A program made the translations under genes and the position numbers. A DNA stretch of 47,108 nucleotides from Gallibacterium genomosp. 3 (GTDB lineage: Bacteria; Pseudomonadota; Gammaproteobacteria; Enterobacterales; Pasteurellaceae). Shown piece after piece: positions 1-8,763 of the stretch. Where the stretch lies: the NCBI RefSeq assembly GCF_001678475.1, contig NZ_JTJR01000022.1:1-47108 (forward strand), in the 5' to 3' direction. The stretch's first letter is position 1, and the number at the start of each line of letters is the position of its first letter. The notes below the pieces were generated by a model, which was not told where the DNA came from, did not search any database, and saw only the letters and a program-made list of their open reading frames with translations.

Positions 1-106
1 AAGTGTGAGAGGGAACCCACTAGACACTTATTAAGATTTGTAATTAATTTCAAGTTTACCAACAAGTCTAAGTACATAGTATTAGTTATACTACACACTT
101 CACCAT

Positions 107-1501
107 TTAATTATAACTACTACTAAACCCCTTCTCAGCTAACACCTCATCTCGATCTTTCGCTGAAACACGTAAACGAGCAAAGTAATCTTTTGTCTCT
201 TGAATAATGACTTTACGTAATCCAATTAATGCAATTAAGTTTGGTATTGCCATCAAACCATTCACAATATCCGCTAAACTCCAGATAATTTCTAATTTAA
301 TGAAAGCACCACCCGCAATTAATAGAATAAAACAAGTGCGGAAAAATTTAATCCCTTTGATCCCTGCTAGATAGACAAAACAGCGTTCACCGTAATAACA
401 CCAGCCTAAAATAGTGGTAAAGGCAAAGAATAACAAACCAATTGTCACAATCGTTGCACCAACGCTATGACCTAAACCTTGTGCAAAAGCTAAATTTGTT
501 ACTGCGGCTCCTTCAATATTACTATTCCAGACACCTGTTAATACAATCACTAACCCCGTCATGGTACAAATAATAATGGTATCAAAGAATGTACCGGTCA
601 TTGAAATTAATCCTTGGCGTACTGGCTCTTCTGTCTGTGCTGCTGCTGCGGCAATTGGCGCACTACCTAGACCAGATTCATTGGAGAAAATACCTCTTGC
701 CATACCAGATTGAATCGCTTTTAACACCGTGAAACCAATTACCCCACCTAAGGCTGCTTCTGGATTAAATGCACTATGGATAATTAAGGCAAGCGCATCA
801 GGAATGAGATTCCAATTCAATACTAAAATAACTACTGAAGTTCCTACATAAAGTAACGCCATAAATGGCACGATTAATGAAGAAACCACAGCAATACGAT
901 TTACTCCGCCTAGAATAATCATCGCGACCAATACAGTCATCACGATTGCTGTAATCACTGTTGAGACCCCAAAGGTATCATTCATTGCATGAGTGATTGC
1001 ATTAATTTGTGGGAATGTTCCAATACCAAAGAAAGCGACCAACACGCCAAAGATTGCAAATAATTTAGCTAACCATTTGATACCTAAGCCGCGTTCAATG
1101 TAATACATTGGTCCGCCTGACATAAAGCCGTTTTTGTCTTTGGTACGATATTTCACCGCTAATAAACATTCTGCATATTTTGTTGACATTCCAAAGAAAG
1201 CAACAATCCACATCCAGAAAATTGCCCCTGGTCCACCTGCTTGAATTGCTGTAGCTACCCCGACAATATTCCCTGTTCCAATCGTTGCTGAGAGTGCTGT
1301 ACATAACGCTGCAAACGCAGATACATCTCCTTCACCGGTATTCCCTTTTTTAAAGATATAGCGTAATGCACGCGGTAAAGCCCAAATCTGTAAGAACCCT
1401 AAGCGAAAACTAAAATAAATTCCTGTTCCACCTAATAAAATTAAGAGCGGTGGTCCCCAAACAAAGCTATCAATTGATGCTAAGATTTCATTGAAACTCA
1501 T
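107..1501 (-). CDS. Sodium:alanine/glycine symporter (AGCS family, AlsT-like)
   Basis: A 464-residue inner-membrane symporter of the AGCS family that imports alanine or glycine with sodium. The protein has about ten hydrophobic segments, and the family stretches SATIGTGNIVGVATAI and GIFSNESGLGSAPIAAAAA are clearly present. I chose the ATG at 1501 because GAGGAAG lies just upstream and the start MSFNEILASIDSFVWGP fits the family. The frame stays open to 1639, but that extension would translate riboswitch RNA. The gene follows metL on the same strand but has its own promoter and a tandem glycine riboswitch, so glycine is a likely substrate or signal. The family call is firm; the preferred substrate is inferred. 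Confidence 0.93.
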   Translation of the reverse strand: MSFNEILASIDSFVWGPPLLILLGGTGIYFSFRLGFLQIWALPRALRYIFKKGNTGEGDVSAFAALCTALSATIGTGNIVGVATAIQAGGPGAIFWMWIVAFFGMSTKYAECLLAVKYRTKDKNGFMSGGPMYYIERGLGIKWLAKLFAIFGVLVAFFGIGTFPQINAITHAMNDTFGVSTVITAIVMTVLVAMIILGGVNRIAVVSSLIVPFMALLYVGTSVVILVLNWNLIPDALALIIHSAFNPEAALGGVIGFTVLKAIQSGMARGIFSNESGLGSAPIAAAAAQTEEPVRQGLISMTGTFFDTIIICTMTGLVIVLTGVWNSNIEGAAVTNLAFAQGLGHSVGATIVTIGLLFFAFTTILGWCYYGERCFVYLAGIKGIKFFRTCFILLIAGGAFIKLEIIWSLADIVNGLMAIPNLIALIGLRKVIIQETKDYFARLRVSAKDRDEVLAEKGFSSSYN

Positions 1502-1560
1502 GACTTCCTCGTAAATAAAAAAGCTAAATACAAGGAGTAGAAAAGAATAAAAGAAGAAAA

Positions 1561-1576
1561 ATCGCCAAAAAGCGAT
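1561..1576 (-). terminator. Candidate expression-platform terminator of the glycine riboswitch
   Basis: On the minus strand ATCGC and GCGAT pair around a TTTTTG loop and are followed by a U-rich stretch with several T runs. It lies between the second glycine aptamer and the symporter start, where an intrinsic terminator would act. The stem is only 5 bp, so either it is weak or I have not found the full alternative pairing. Confidence 0.35.
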
Positions 1577-1599
1577 AACATGAAATGAAATTTTATCTT

Positions 1600-1790
1600 T
1601 CCTGCCCCTGTCCTTTTGCCTGAGCGTTTCAAAAATCAAAGATTTTTTTGCGCCTTCGGCGTCCGTTTATTACGGATCTCTCCAAGGGTTCGTCCAGTAA
1701 CAGTCCATGCTGTAAACAGCGCCTGAAAGAGTTTACCTCGTCGGCGTAGAGTTAATTCTCTACTCTCCAGCTACCTTCATCCGAACTCGG
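1600..1790 (-). ncRNA. Tandem glycine riboswitch (gcvT-type), leader of the AGCS symporter
   Basis: Read on the minus strand, two glycine aptamers lie in series. The first starts with GGAGAG at 1768-1763 and carries GCCGACGAGG. The second starts with GGAGAG at 1683-1678 and carries the core CGCCGAAGGCGCAA and the signature CTCAGGCAAAAGGACAGGGG at about 1624-1604. These are the conserved blocks of the glycine riboswitch. The tandem form in front of a sodium:alanine symporter is a known arrangement in Vibrio and Haemophilus relatives. The second aptamer matches consensus better than the first. Whether glycine turns the gene on or off cannot be read directly. Confidence 0.93.
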
Positions 1791-1812
1791 TTTCAAGTTT
1801 GCTCTTGAAACC
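1789..1812 (-). repeat. Perfect 9-bp hairpin at the 5' end of the riboswitch transcript
   Basis: GGTTTCAAG and CTTGAAACC pair across a 6-nt loop, immediately upstream of the first aptamer and right after the predicted transcription start at about 1813-1815. It could protect the 5' end or shape folding of the leader. Its role is not known. Confidence 0.6.
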
Positions 1813-1820
1813 AAGCCGAA

Positions 1821-1849
1821 ATTTTAACAAGTTATCTATACTTGCTCAA
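1821..1849 (-). promoter_or_regulatory. Sigma-70 promoter for the riboswitch-symporter transcript
   Basis: On the minus strand TTGAGC (1849-1844) and TAAAAT (1826-1821) are separated by exactly 17 bp. The site lies between the metL stop and the riboswitch, giving a start at about 1813-1815. Confidence 0.7.
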
Positions 1850-1867
1850 GGTGTATCCTTTCGCTTT

Positions 1868-4294
1868 CTATAATAATTTTACTAAGCGATTTAAATCTGC
1901 TTGGATTGCTCCCGCAGTCATTTTCACACCAGCACTTGGCCCATGAATCACTAATGGATTATCGCGATACCATAATGTTCTAATCAGGAATAAATTTTCC
2001 CCCGGTAGCACACGTCCTATTGGATCTTCACTTGAGCAAATTTCTAAGCCAATTTTTGATTGTCCATTCGCAAGGAAACGCACTACATAACGTAATACGC
2101 CATGTTCCTCTTTGGCATCATGATAATGTTCATTAATAAAAGGCTCAATTTCGTGTAATTGTTCAAAGAATTCTGCTAATGGTACGTCAAGCATATGTTC
2201 TGGGATCAAAGGTTCTACTTTGACATCTGTACGATCCAAATCATAGCCCGCCGTTCTTGCCACAATTAATAATTTACGTAACGCATCTAATCCACATAAA
2301 TCTTCTCGAGGATCTCGTTCAGTCATCCCTTGTTGCCATGCTTGTTCTAACAACATAGAAAAAGGCACCGACCCATCATATTGATAGAACAACCAAGCCA
2401 AAGTACTGGAGAATGTTCCCTCAATTGACAAGATTGTATCCCCACTTTCCACCAAATCATGGATAGTAGTATTAATAGGTAATCCACCACCCACAGTTGC
2501 GTTATACAGCCAATAACTCCCTGATTGTAAGAATGCTGCTTCAATCTGATGGTATGTATCAAGATCAAATGCAGCTGCACGTTTATTCGCACTGATCACA
2601 TGGAAACCATATTTTGCATAATCTGCGTAATGCGCAGCAACTTCATCACTATTGGTAAAATCCAAAATAACTAATTCATCAAACGGATGCATACTCATCC
2701 ACTGGATCAATTCATCCGGCACAAACTCTCGAGCTGACTGTTCAAATTGATTATCCCAATTATTTTCTTTGATATGGGTTAGCAACCCTTGATGATCGAG
2801 CCACGCTTTTTGGCTAGAAACAATCCCAATTAAAGAAAAATCAAAATGGCTGCGTGCCGCAATTTTCTCTTGTTCTTGGCGGAAAAGATTTACCCAAGTT
2901 TTAGCGACCTCACCTTTTCCTAATACCACTAAGCCTACTGTTTTATGTGCTCTGAATAAATCATCATGCACATTACGTAATAATTCTCGACTTACTGATT
3001 GACGTAAAATAGCAACTACACTGATGTTATCTTCAGATTGCCACATAAACTCTAATGGCTGTGTTTTTAGCATTTGCGAGAAACGTAACATCTGTAACGA
3101 ATTCTGACATACGCCAGCACCAACAATCGCCAATAAGGCTAAATCATAACGAATAGAGATTGAATCTGTGATTAACGGTAATTGTTTAAACTGCATAAAT
3201 GCCGTATCAATATATTCGTTGGTATAAACCAAACGTAAAGTACGGCTACTTTCAATAAATTGTTCAACCAAAGCATCTAATTGATGCTCTTGCATCCAAG
3301 CACGAAAACGTTGTAACCAACTTTGCAAAACTTGGTTTTGTGGAATCACTAACTCAATCCAACCGATATGGTTGTGGAAAGTCACAATCTTACCTTGCGC
3401 AGAAGATGAATAAACGTGCTCGACACGCGTTGTCCCTTCATTTGGTTTTAAGCTGCTGCGTAATTGCAATTTTAATTGGCACTCTTTCACTGGCTGTAAT
3501 GTACGGCTATGCAATACAGGGGCACCTAACCGCGCTAATTCATTCGCTTCATCAAACCGCAATAATGGCAATAAAGTTGCATTTTTTACATACCGAGGAT
3601 CAGCCGAATACACCCCCGCCACATCGCTCCAAATCGTTACATTTTCAATTTCTGCTAGTTCTGCAATTTGTGTCGCAGAATAATCCGAACCATTTCGCCC
3701 TAATAGCACTGTTTCCCCAGCTGCATTACGACTAATAAACCCGGTAATAACTAAACGTTTATCTGGATAAGCCTCTAAAATAGGCTGTAAACGTCGTTTA
3801 CTTGGCGCAACACGGACTTTAGGTAATACAGTACGTTCTGCCACCATAAAATCTCTTGCATCAACAAATACTGCTGGAATACCTTGTTGGTTTAAATAAG
3901 CGGTGACTAAACGAGTTGACCAAATCTCACCATGCCCGACTACTTCTGCATAAATTGCTTCACTAAATGGCTTATCTAATAATGAGGAAAGATAGAGGGT
4001 ATCATCAACGAAAGATTGTGCGACTTCTTCTGGGTGATTTAATAGACTATTCACTAAAGAGAGATATTGATGGCGCAAATTCTGTAAAATACGATTAGCA
4101 CTCACTGTATCTGTACGTGACGCTTCAACCCATTCGATTAATAAATTTGTAGTTTTACCTATCGCCGAGATCACAATTACATCAGTTTCTTTACTATAAT
4201 TTTGAATGATTGAGGCAACACCTCGGATACAATCCACATTAGCTAAACTGCTGCCACCAAACTTATGCACTTGATAACGAGAAACTGTCTGCAT
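1868..4294 (-). CDS. metL: Bifunctional aspartokinase II / homoserine dehydrogenase II
   Basis: An 808-residue cytoplasmic enzyme that phosphorylates aspartate and reduces aspartate semialdehyde to homoserine, the first and third steps toward methionine and threonine. The kinase domain opens with HKFGGSSLA and includes VVGHGE and LLGRNGSDYSAT. Two degenerate ACT-like segments follow, then a dehydrogenase with VLGKGEVAKTW and HVISANKRAA. Length and sequence match E. coli MetL (810 residues) rather than ThrA. I chose the ATG at 4294 because AGGAGG stands just upstream; the frame stays open to 4366 without support. It diverges from metJ across a Met-box array, which points to MetJ repression. 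Confidence 0.95.
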   Translation of the reverse strand: MQTVSRYQVHKFGGSSLANVDCIRGVASIIQNYSKETDVIVISAIGKTTNLLIEWVEASRTDTVSANRILQNLRHQYLSLVNSLLNHPEEVAQSFVDDTLYLSSLLDKPFSEAIYAEVVGHGEIWSTRLVTAYLNQQGIPAVFVDARDFMVAERTVLPKVRVAPSKRRLQPILEAYPDKRLVITGFISRNAAGETVLLGRNGSDYSATQIAELAEIENVTIWSDVAGVYSADPRYVKNATLLPLLRFDEANELARLGAPVLHSRTLQPVKECQLKLQLRSSLKPNEGTTRVEHVYSSSAQGKIVTFHNHIGWIELVIPQNQVLQSWLQRFRAWMQEHQLDALVEQFIESSRTLRLVYTNEYIDTAFMQFKQLPLITDSISIRYDLALLAIVGAGVCQNSLQMLRFSQMLKTQPLEFMWQSEDNISVVAILRQSVSRELLRNVHDDLFRAHKTVGLVVLGKGEVAKTWVNLFRQEQEKIAARSHFDFSLIGIVSSQKAWLDHQGLLTHIKENNWDNQFEQSAREFVPDELIQWMSMHPFDELVILDFTNSDEVAAHYADYAKYGFHVISANKRAAAFDLDTYHQIEAAFLQSGSYWLYNATVGGGLPINTTIHDLVESGDTILSIEGTFSSTLAWLFYQYDGSVPFSMLLEQAWQQGMTERDPREDLCGLDALRKLLIVARTAGYDLDRTDVKVEPLIPEHMLDVPLAEFFEQLHEIEPFINEHYHDAKEEHGVLRYVVRFLANGQSKIGLEICSSEDPIGRVLPGENLFLIRTLWYRDNPLVIHGPSAGVKMTAGAIQADLNRLVKLL

Positions 4295-4384
4295 CCTTAA
4301 CCTCCTTCCAATGGCGATATACAGAAACGCTGAGTATTCTAACACAATCCTATTACAACGCAGCACAACAAAATTTAATGAAAA

Positions 4385-4408
4385 AGAAATCTAGATGTCT
4401 TTAAGGCT
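4385..4408. promoter_or_regulatory. Met-box array (MetJ operator) between metL and metJ
   Basis: Tandem 8-mers compared with the consensus AGACGTCT: AGAAATCT (6/8), AGATGTCT (7/8), TTAAGGCT (4/8). Adjacent 8-bp units are the known MetJ binding mode. The array sits just upstream of the metJ -35 and upstream of metL, so it can serve both genes. Confidence 0.7.
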
Positions 4409-4411
4409 AGA

Positions 4412-4440
4412 TTGTCATCATAGGTAATTTTGATTAAAAT
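4412..4440 (+). promoter_or_regulatory. metJ promoter
   Basis: TTGTCA (4412-4417) and TAAAAT (4435-4440) are spaced by 17 bp, 36 bp upstream of the metJ ATG and directly next to the Met-box array, which fits autorepression. Confidence 0.6.
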
Positions 4441-4475
4441 ACTACACATTGTGTGGAATTTAGAGGAAATACATT

Positions 4476-4793
4476 ATGGCTGACTGGGATGGCAAATATA
4501 TCAGTCCTTATGCAGAACATGGCAAAAAAAGTGAGCAAGTAAAAAAAATTACTGTGTCAATTCCAATTAAAGTTTTGGAAATTTTAACTAATGAACGCAC
4601 CCGCCGTCAGATTCGAAACCTCCGCCACGCAACCAATAGTGAATTACTTTGTGAAGCATTTTTACACGCATTTACTGGTCAGCCTTTACCAACAGATGAA
4701 GATCTTCTAAAAGACAGACATGATGAAATTCCTGAAGATGCTAAAGTATTAATGCGTGAAAAAGGCATCGATCCCGATAAATGGGAATACTAA
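4476..4793 (+). CDS. metJ: Methionine repressor MetJ
   Basis: A 105-residue ribbon-helix-helix repressor that uses S-adenosylmethionine as corepressor and binds tandem Met boxes to shut down methionine biosynthesis. The beta-strand that enters the DNA groove, [15 protein letters not shown], and the helix segment [19 protein letters not shown] are almost identical to E. coli MetJ, and the length is the same. The start is preceded by GAGGAAA. It diverges from metL, as in enterobacteria where metJ faces metB-metL. The operator between the two genes supports joint control of metL and metJ itself. Confidence 0.98.
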   Translation: MADWDGKYISPYAEHGKKSEQVKKITVSIPIKVLEILTNERTRRQIRNLRHATNSELLCEAFLHAFTGQPLPTDEDLLKDRHDEIPEDAKVLMREKGIDPDKWEY

Positions 4794-4805
4794 TTTCCAC
4801 CTTTT

Positions 4806-4856
4806 AGGATAAAAACGCCACCTCCTCCTCTTCTATTTTTAGTGCGTTTTTATCCT
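4806..4856 (+). terminator. metJ terminator
   Basis: AGGATAAAAACGC (4806-4818) pairs perfectly with GCGTTTTTATCCT (4844-4856) across a 25-nt loop, and a T-rich run follows. Confidence 0.75.
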
Positions 4857-4885
4857 TTTTTTATCCTCCTCTCCCCTAAATTAAC

Positions 4886-4927
4886 TTGATATATACCAAA
4901 CAATATCCACAGACTATCCGCTAGAAT
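4886..4927 (+). promoter_or_regulatory. FNR box and -10 element of the feoA promoter
   Basis: TTGATATATACCAA (4886-4899) matches the FNR consensus TTGAT-N4-ATCAA at 9 of 10 positions. A TAGAAT hexamer at 4922-4927 predicts a start near 4934, which puts the FNR box about 41.5 bp upstream, the classic activating position. FNR activation of feo under anaerobiosis is known in E. coli. A weak Fur-like AT-rich stretch lies at 4934-4952, but I would not call it. Confidence 0.6.
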
Positions 4928-5010
4928 TACTTCCCATTATCAATATTAGGAATATTTCTTATTTAGATTTAAAATAAGATTCACCAGAAAGAAGTTAGGA
5001 AATTATTACT

Positions 5011-5271
5011 ATGTCTGTTTATCCTCTTCATCAGTTAGCTAAACATCAACAAGCTTATATTAAAGATATTATCGATAATCCAGTTTTTGGTTCACAAGAT
5101 CGTTCTGTTAGCCTTCGCTTAGCAGAGCTTGGCTTTTCCTCTCATCGTCCTGTCACTATCATTGCAAAAGGATTACTCGGGAAAGGGTCTTATGTGGTAC
5201 GCCTTGATAACCATTCACAATTTTCTTTACGCAAAGCAGAAGCTGAAAAAATACTGTGTTACTTAAAATAA
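5011..5271 (+). CDS. feoA: Ferrous iron transport protein FeoA
   Basis: An 86-residue cytoplasmic SH3-like protein that works with FeoB in ferrous iron uptake. The pattern RLAELGFSSHRPVTIIAKGLLGKGSYVVRL, spread over residues 36-70, is typical of FeoA, and the size fits. It is the first gene of the feo operon, 9 bp upstream of the feoB start codon, behind an FNR-type promoter. FeoA itself shows no damage even though feoB is broken, so either the loss of feoB is recent or FeoA is kept for another reason. The family call is strong. Confidence 0.93.
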   Translation: MSVYPLHQLAKHQQAYIKDIIDNPVFGSQDRSVSLRLAELGFSSHRPVTIIAKGLLGKGSYVVRLDNHSQFSLRKAEAEKILCYLK

Positions 5272-5280
5272 TTTGTTGTT

Positions 5281-7152
5281 ATGTCAAATCATCTTAATTT
5301 TGCCTTAATTGGCCCACCGAATTGTGGAAAACCGTTTTATTTAATGCCTTAACCGGTTCTAATGCTCGTATCACTAAATATCCTAGTGTTACAGTAGATA
5401 GACGTGAAGGTATGTTACTGGGCCATCCTAATATCACTATTTTAGACTTACCAGGTACTTATAGCCTGCATACCACCAGCCCTGATGAAGAAGTTTCCCG
5501 TAATGTATTACTTGGTCATCTTGGGAAAATTCCAGATGCTATTATTGCGGTCGCTGATGCCACTAATCTACGTATGACATTACGTATGGCACTAGAACTT
5601 AAATCACTTGGTTTGCCGATGATTATCTCGATCAACTTATATGATGTAGCAACTGCTCGTGGTTTAAAAATTGATACAAAAAAATGACTCAACTCCTTGG
5701 AGTACCTGTAATTAGTACCATTGCTGTTAGGAAACAAGGGTTAGAAAACGTCAAAACTGCTGTTGAAGCATTAATGCAAACCGTTACACCAACGCAAAAA
5801 ACAACAGCCGAGTTAGAACAAATTACCGATAATCTAGACAGTGAATTATTATTCTAACAAGTAGATCATATCCTTGCTGAGAGTGTACAGAATGTAAATT
5901 CATTACCTCGCTGGCATCAAACTTTAGATCATATTTTCTTACATCCTGTCTGGGGATTACTCGCCCTTATTATTGTGATGTTACTGATGTTCCAAGCTGT
6001 ATATACTTGGGCCGCGCCTTTTATGGATCTGATTGAAGCTGGATTTGGTTGGTTAGCTGAATGGGTAACCACAGTATTACCGGAAGGCATTGTTCGGGAT
6101 CTGTTGGTTGATGGGGTCATTGCTGGAATCAGTAGCGTATTGGTTTTCCTGCCACAAATTACGATTTTATTTGCTTTGTTGTTAGTTTTAGAGGATTCAG
6201 GTTATCTCCCTCGTGGAGCTTATTTACTGGATAGTTTTCTAGCAAAAAGTGGATTATCTGGTCGTTCATTTATTCCTTTATTATCTGGATTTGCGTGTGC
6301 AGTTCCAGCAATTATGTCAGCAAGAACGATTACCGATCCTCGTGAACGTTTAGTAACGATTGCCATTGCACCGTTACTTACTTGTTCAGCTCGTTTACCC
6401 GTCTATGCTTTAATTATTGCTACGCTTATTCCTGATCGACAAGTATGGGGAATTTTTAACTTACAAGGGCTTACGCTTTTTGCACTCTATGCGATCGGTG
6501 TTATTTCAGTGGGATTCATTGCTTTTGTTTTAAAACTCTTTGCCAAACATAAAGGAAAAGTACAACAGTTCCCATTATTAATGGAATTACCAACTTATCG
6601 GGTGCCAAACTTTAAACATATTTTGGTCACACTATGGGAACGAGTTAGTGCCTTTCTGAAACGTGCCGGTACAATTATTTTTGCCTTAAGCATCGTTCTT
6701 TGGGTATTAGTCAGTTTTCCTTCTGCACCAGAACAAGCAGCTGGACCGGCAATTGATTATAGCTTTGCTGGTACCTTAGGGCATTTCCTTGAACCAATTT
6801 TCCGCCCAATTGGCTTTACTTGGGAAATGTGTATCGCTATGGTGCCGGGTATTGCGGCAAGAGAGGTGGTAGTTGCAGCGCTTGGTACAGTTTATTCGGT
6901 CGGTTCAGTTTCTGAAGAAGCAGCCCAACAATTTTTGATTCCACTAATTATTAATCAAAGTTGGGGACTACCTACTGCATTATCGTTCTTAGCTTGGTAT
7001 GTCTATGTACCAATGTGTATGGCTACGCTTGCTGTGATCAAACGAGAAACTAAATCAACCAAAAAACCTTACTAATTACCCTATATCTCTCACTATTGGC
7101 ATATCTGTTTGCCTATATCGTTTATCATCTCGCATTAGGAGCCGGTTTATGA
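5281..7152 (+). pseudogene. feoB: feoB, ferrous iron permease, inactivated by three frameshifts and one stop
   Basis: When repaired this would be a FeoB of about 624 residues: an N-terminal G domain (GPPNCGKT, PSVTVD, DLPGTYS, NLYD) and a membrane part ending in LYLSLLAYLFAYIVYHLALG. Reading frames change at 5328-5331 (four A where five are needed), 5678-5684 (seven A, eight needed) and 7061-7066 (six A, seven needed), all one-base losses. A TAA at 5855-5857 interrupts the third segment in frame. The first frameshift destroys the P-loop, so no functional G domain can be made. The original stop TGA (7150-7152) still overlaps the next gene's ATG. Sequencing error in A-runs could explain the indels but not the nonsense codon. 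Confidence 0.88.
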
Positions 7153-7295
7153 TCCAATATCTTATTGTTGCCCTCTTATTTATTGGTGCTGTAGCTTATT
7201 TGTTTTATAACTTTAAACAAAAACGAGCTAAAGGAAATGCTTGTGGCGATTGTTGTCGTTGTGGAACCCAATCAAATCAGAAATCTTGCCACTAA
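7149..7295 (+). CDS. FeoB-associated Cys-rich membrane peptide
   Basis: A 48-residue peptide with one N-terminal membrane segment (about residues 3-21), a short basic stretch (KQKRAK) and a cytoplasmic tail with the cysteine cluster CGDCCRC and a last cysteine near the end. This matches the small Cys-rich proteins that follow feoB in many bacteria and take the place of FeoC. Their exact role is unproven; iron handling or FeoB support is usually assumed. Its ATG overlaps the ancestral feoB stop as ATGA, showing translational coupling. The reading frame is intact although feoB is not. Confidence 0.8.
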   Translation: MIQYLIVALLFIGAVAYLFYNFKQKRAKGNACGDCCRCGTQSNQKSCH

Positions 7296-7302
7296 TTATT
7301 TA

Positions 7303-7339
7303 GTTGAGATACATTCTTATATACATAATGTATCTCAAC
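7303..7339 (+). terminator. feo operon terminator
   Basis: GTTGAGATACATT (7303-7315) pairs perfectly over 13 bp with AATGTATCTCAAC (7327-7339), followed by a T/C-rich stretch. Confidence 0.75.
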
Positions 7340-7587
7340 CATTTTCTTCTCTTTTTATTAACAAATTCATGTTGCTGATTACTTACTCTCAAAAATAACT
7401 ATTTACGTATCATCTTCTTCATCCTTTCATTACAGAAACAACGCCAACTCACTATTACAGCAATGATTCTCTTCCTAACCATAAAAAAAATTACCACCAA
7501 AGAGTTATATCCCTTTACATGCTCAAAAAAGCTTTTCTCTATACTTATGCTTTATTTTTAAACGGTTTTATTAAATTTCTATTAAAT
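7340..7587. other. AT-rich intergenic DNA, no gene seen
   Basis: This stretch separates the feo terminator from the dctP control region. I found no reading frame with a ribosome binding site, no RNA gene and no strong hairpin. A 24-codon frame at 7519-7593 lacks any support. Confidence 0.6.
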
Positions 7588-7634
7588 TTTTGAGAATGAG
7601 ATCAACTTTTTAAAAAAATCCGCTTTACTAAAAT
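7588..7634 (+). promoter_or_regulatory. Candidate CRP site and -10 element for dctPQM
   Basis: TGAGA-N6-TCAAC (7591-7606), flanked by A/T runs, resembles the CRP consensus TGTGA-N6-TCACA (7 of 10). TAAAAT at 7629-7634 gives a start near 7641, placing the centre of the site about 42 bp upstream. CRP control would suit a C4-dicarboxylate transporter. Confidence 0.4.
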
Positions 7635-7645
7635 TTAGCATTTAA

Positions 7646-8698
<1,053 letters not shown>

Positions 8699-8710
8699 TC
8701 TGTAAAACGT

Positions 8711-8735
8711 AAGTGCGGTACAAGCTACCGCACTT
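8711..8735. repeat. Inverted pair of DNA uptake signals forming a hairpin between dctP and dctQ
   Basis: AAGTGCGGT (8711-8719) and ACCGCACTT (8727-8735) are exact Haemophilus-type uptake sequences facing each other. With one extra pair they make a 10-bp stem with a CAAGC loop. No T run follows, so a full terminator is unlikely. The hairpin may stabilise the dctP mRNA end and raise DctP over DctQM. Confidence 0.85.
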
Positions 8736-8763
8736 TCTCTGCTCAAGTTTGTAAGGAGCATCT

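Noticed and set aside
77-93. Terminator of the symporter gene (TAGTAT/ATACTA)
   Set aside because: Six A/T-rich pairs and no T run after the stem on the minus strand.
1502-1639. N-terminal extension of the alanine/glycine symporter
   Set aside because: It would translate the second glycine aptamer, and a better ribosome binding site and family-like start exist at 1501.
3340-3735. 131-codon open frame on the plus strand
   Set aside because: It lies wholly antisense within metL, resembles no family and has no ribosome binding site.
4934-4952. Fur box downstream of the feoA start
   Set aside because: Only loose similarity to the AT-rich Fur consensus; not distinguishable from background here.
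7519-7593. 24-codon frame in the feo-dct gap
   Set aside because: No ribosome binding site and no recognisable features beyond AT-rich hydrophobic codons.
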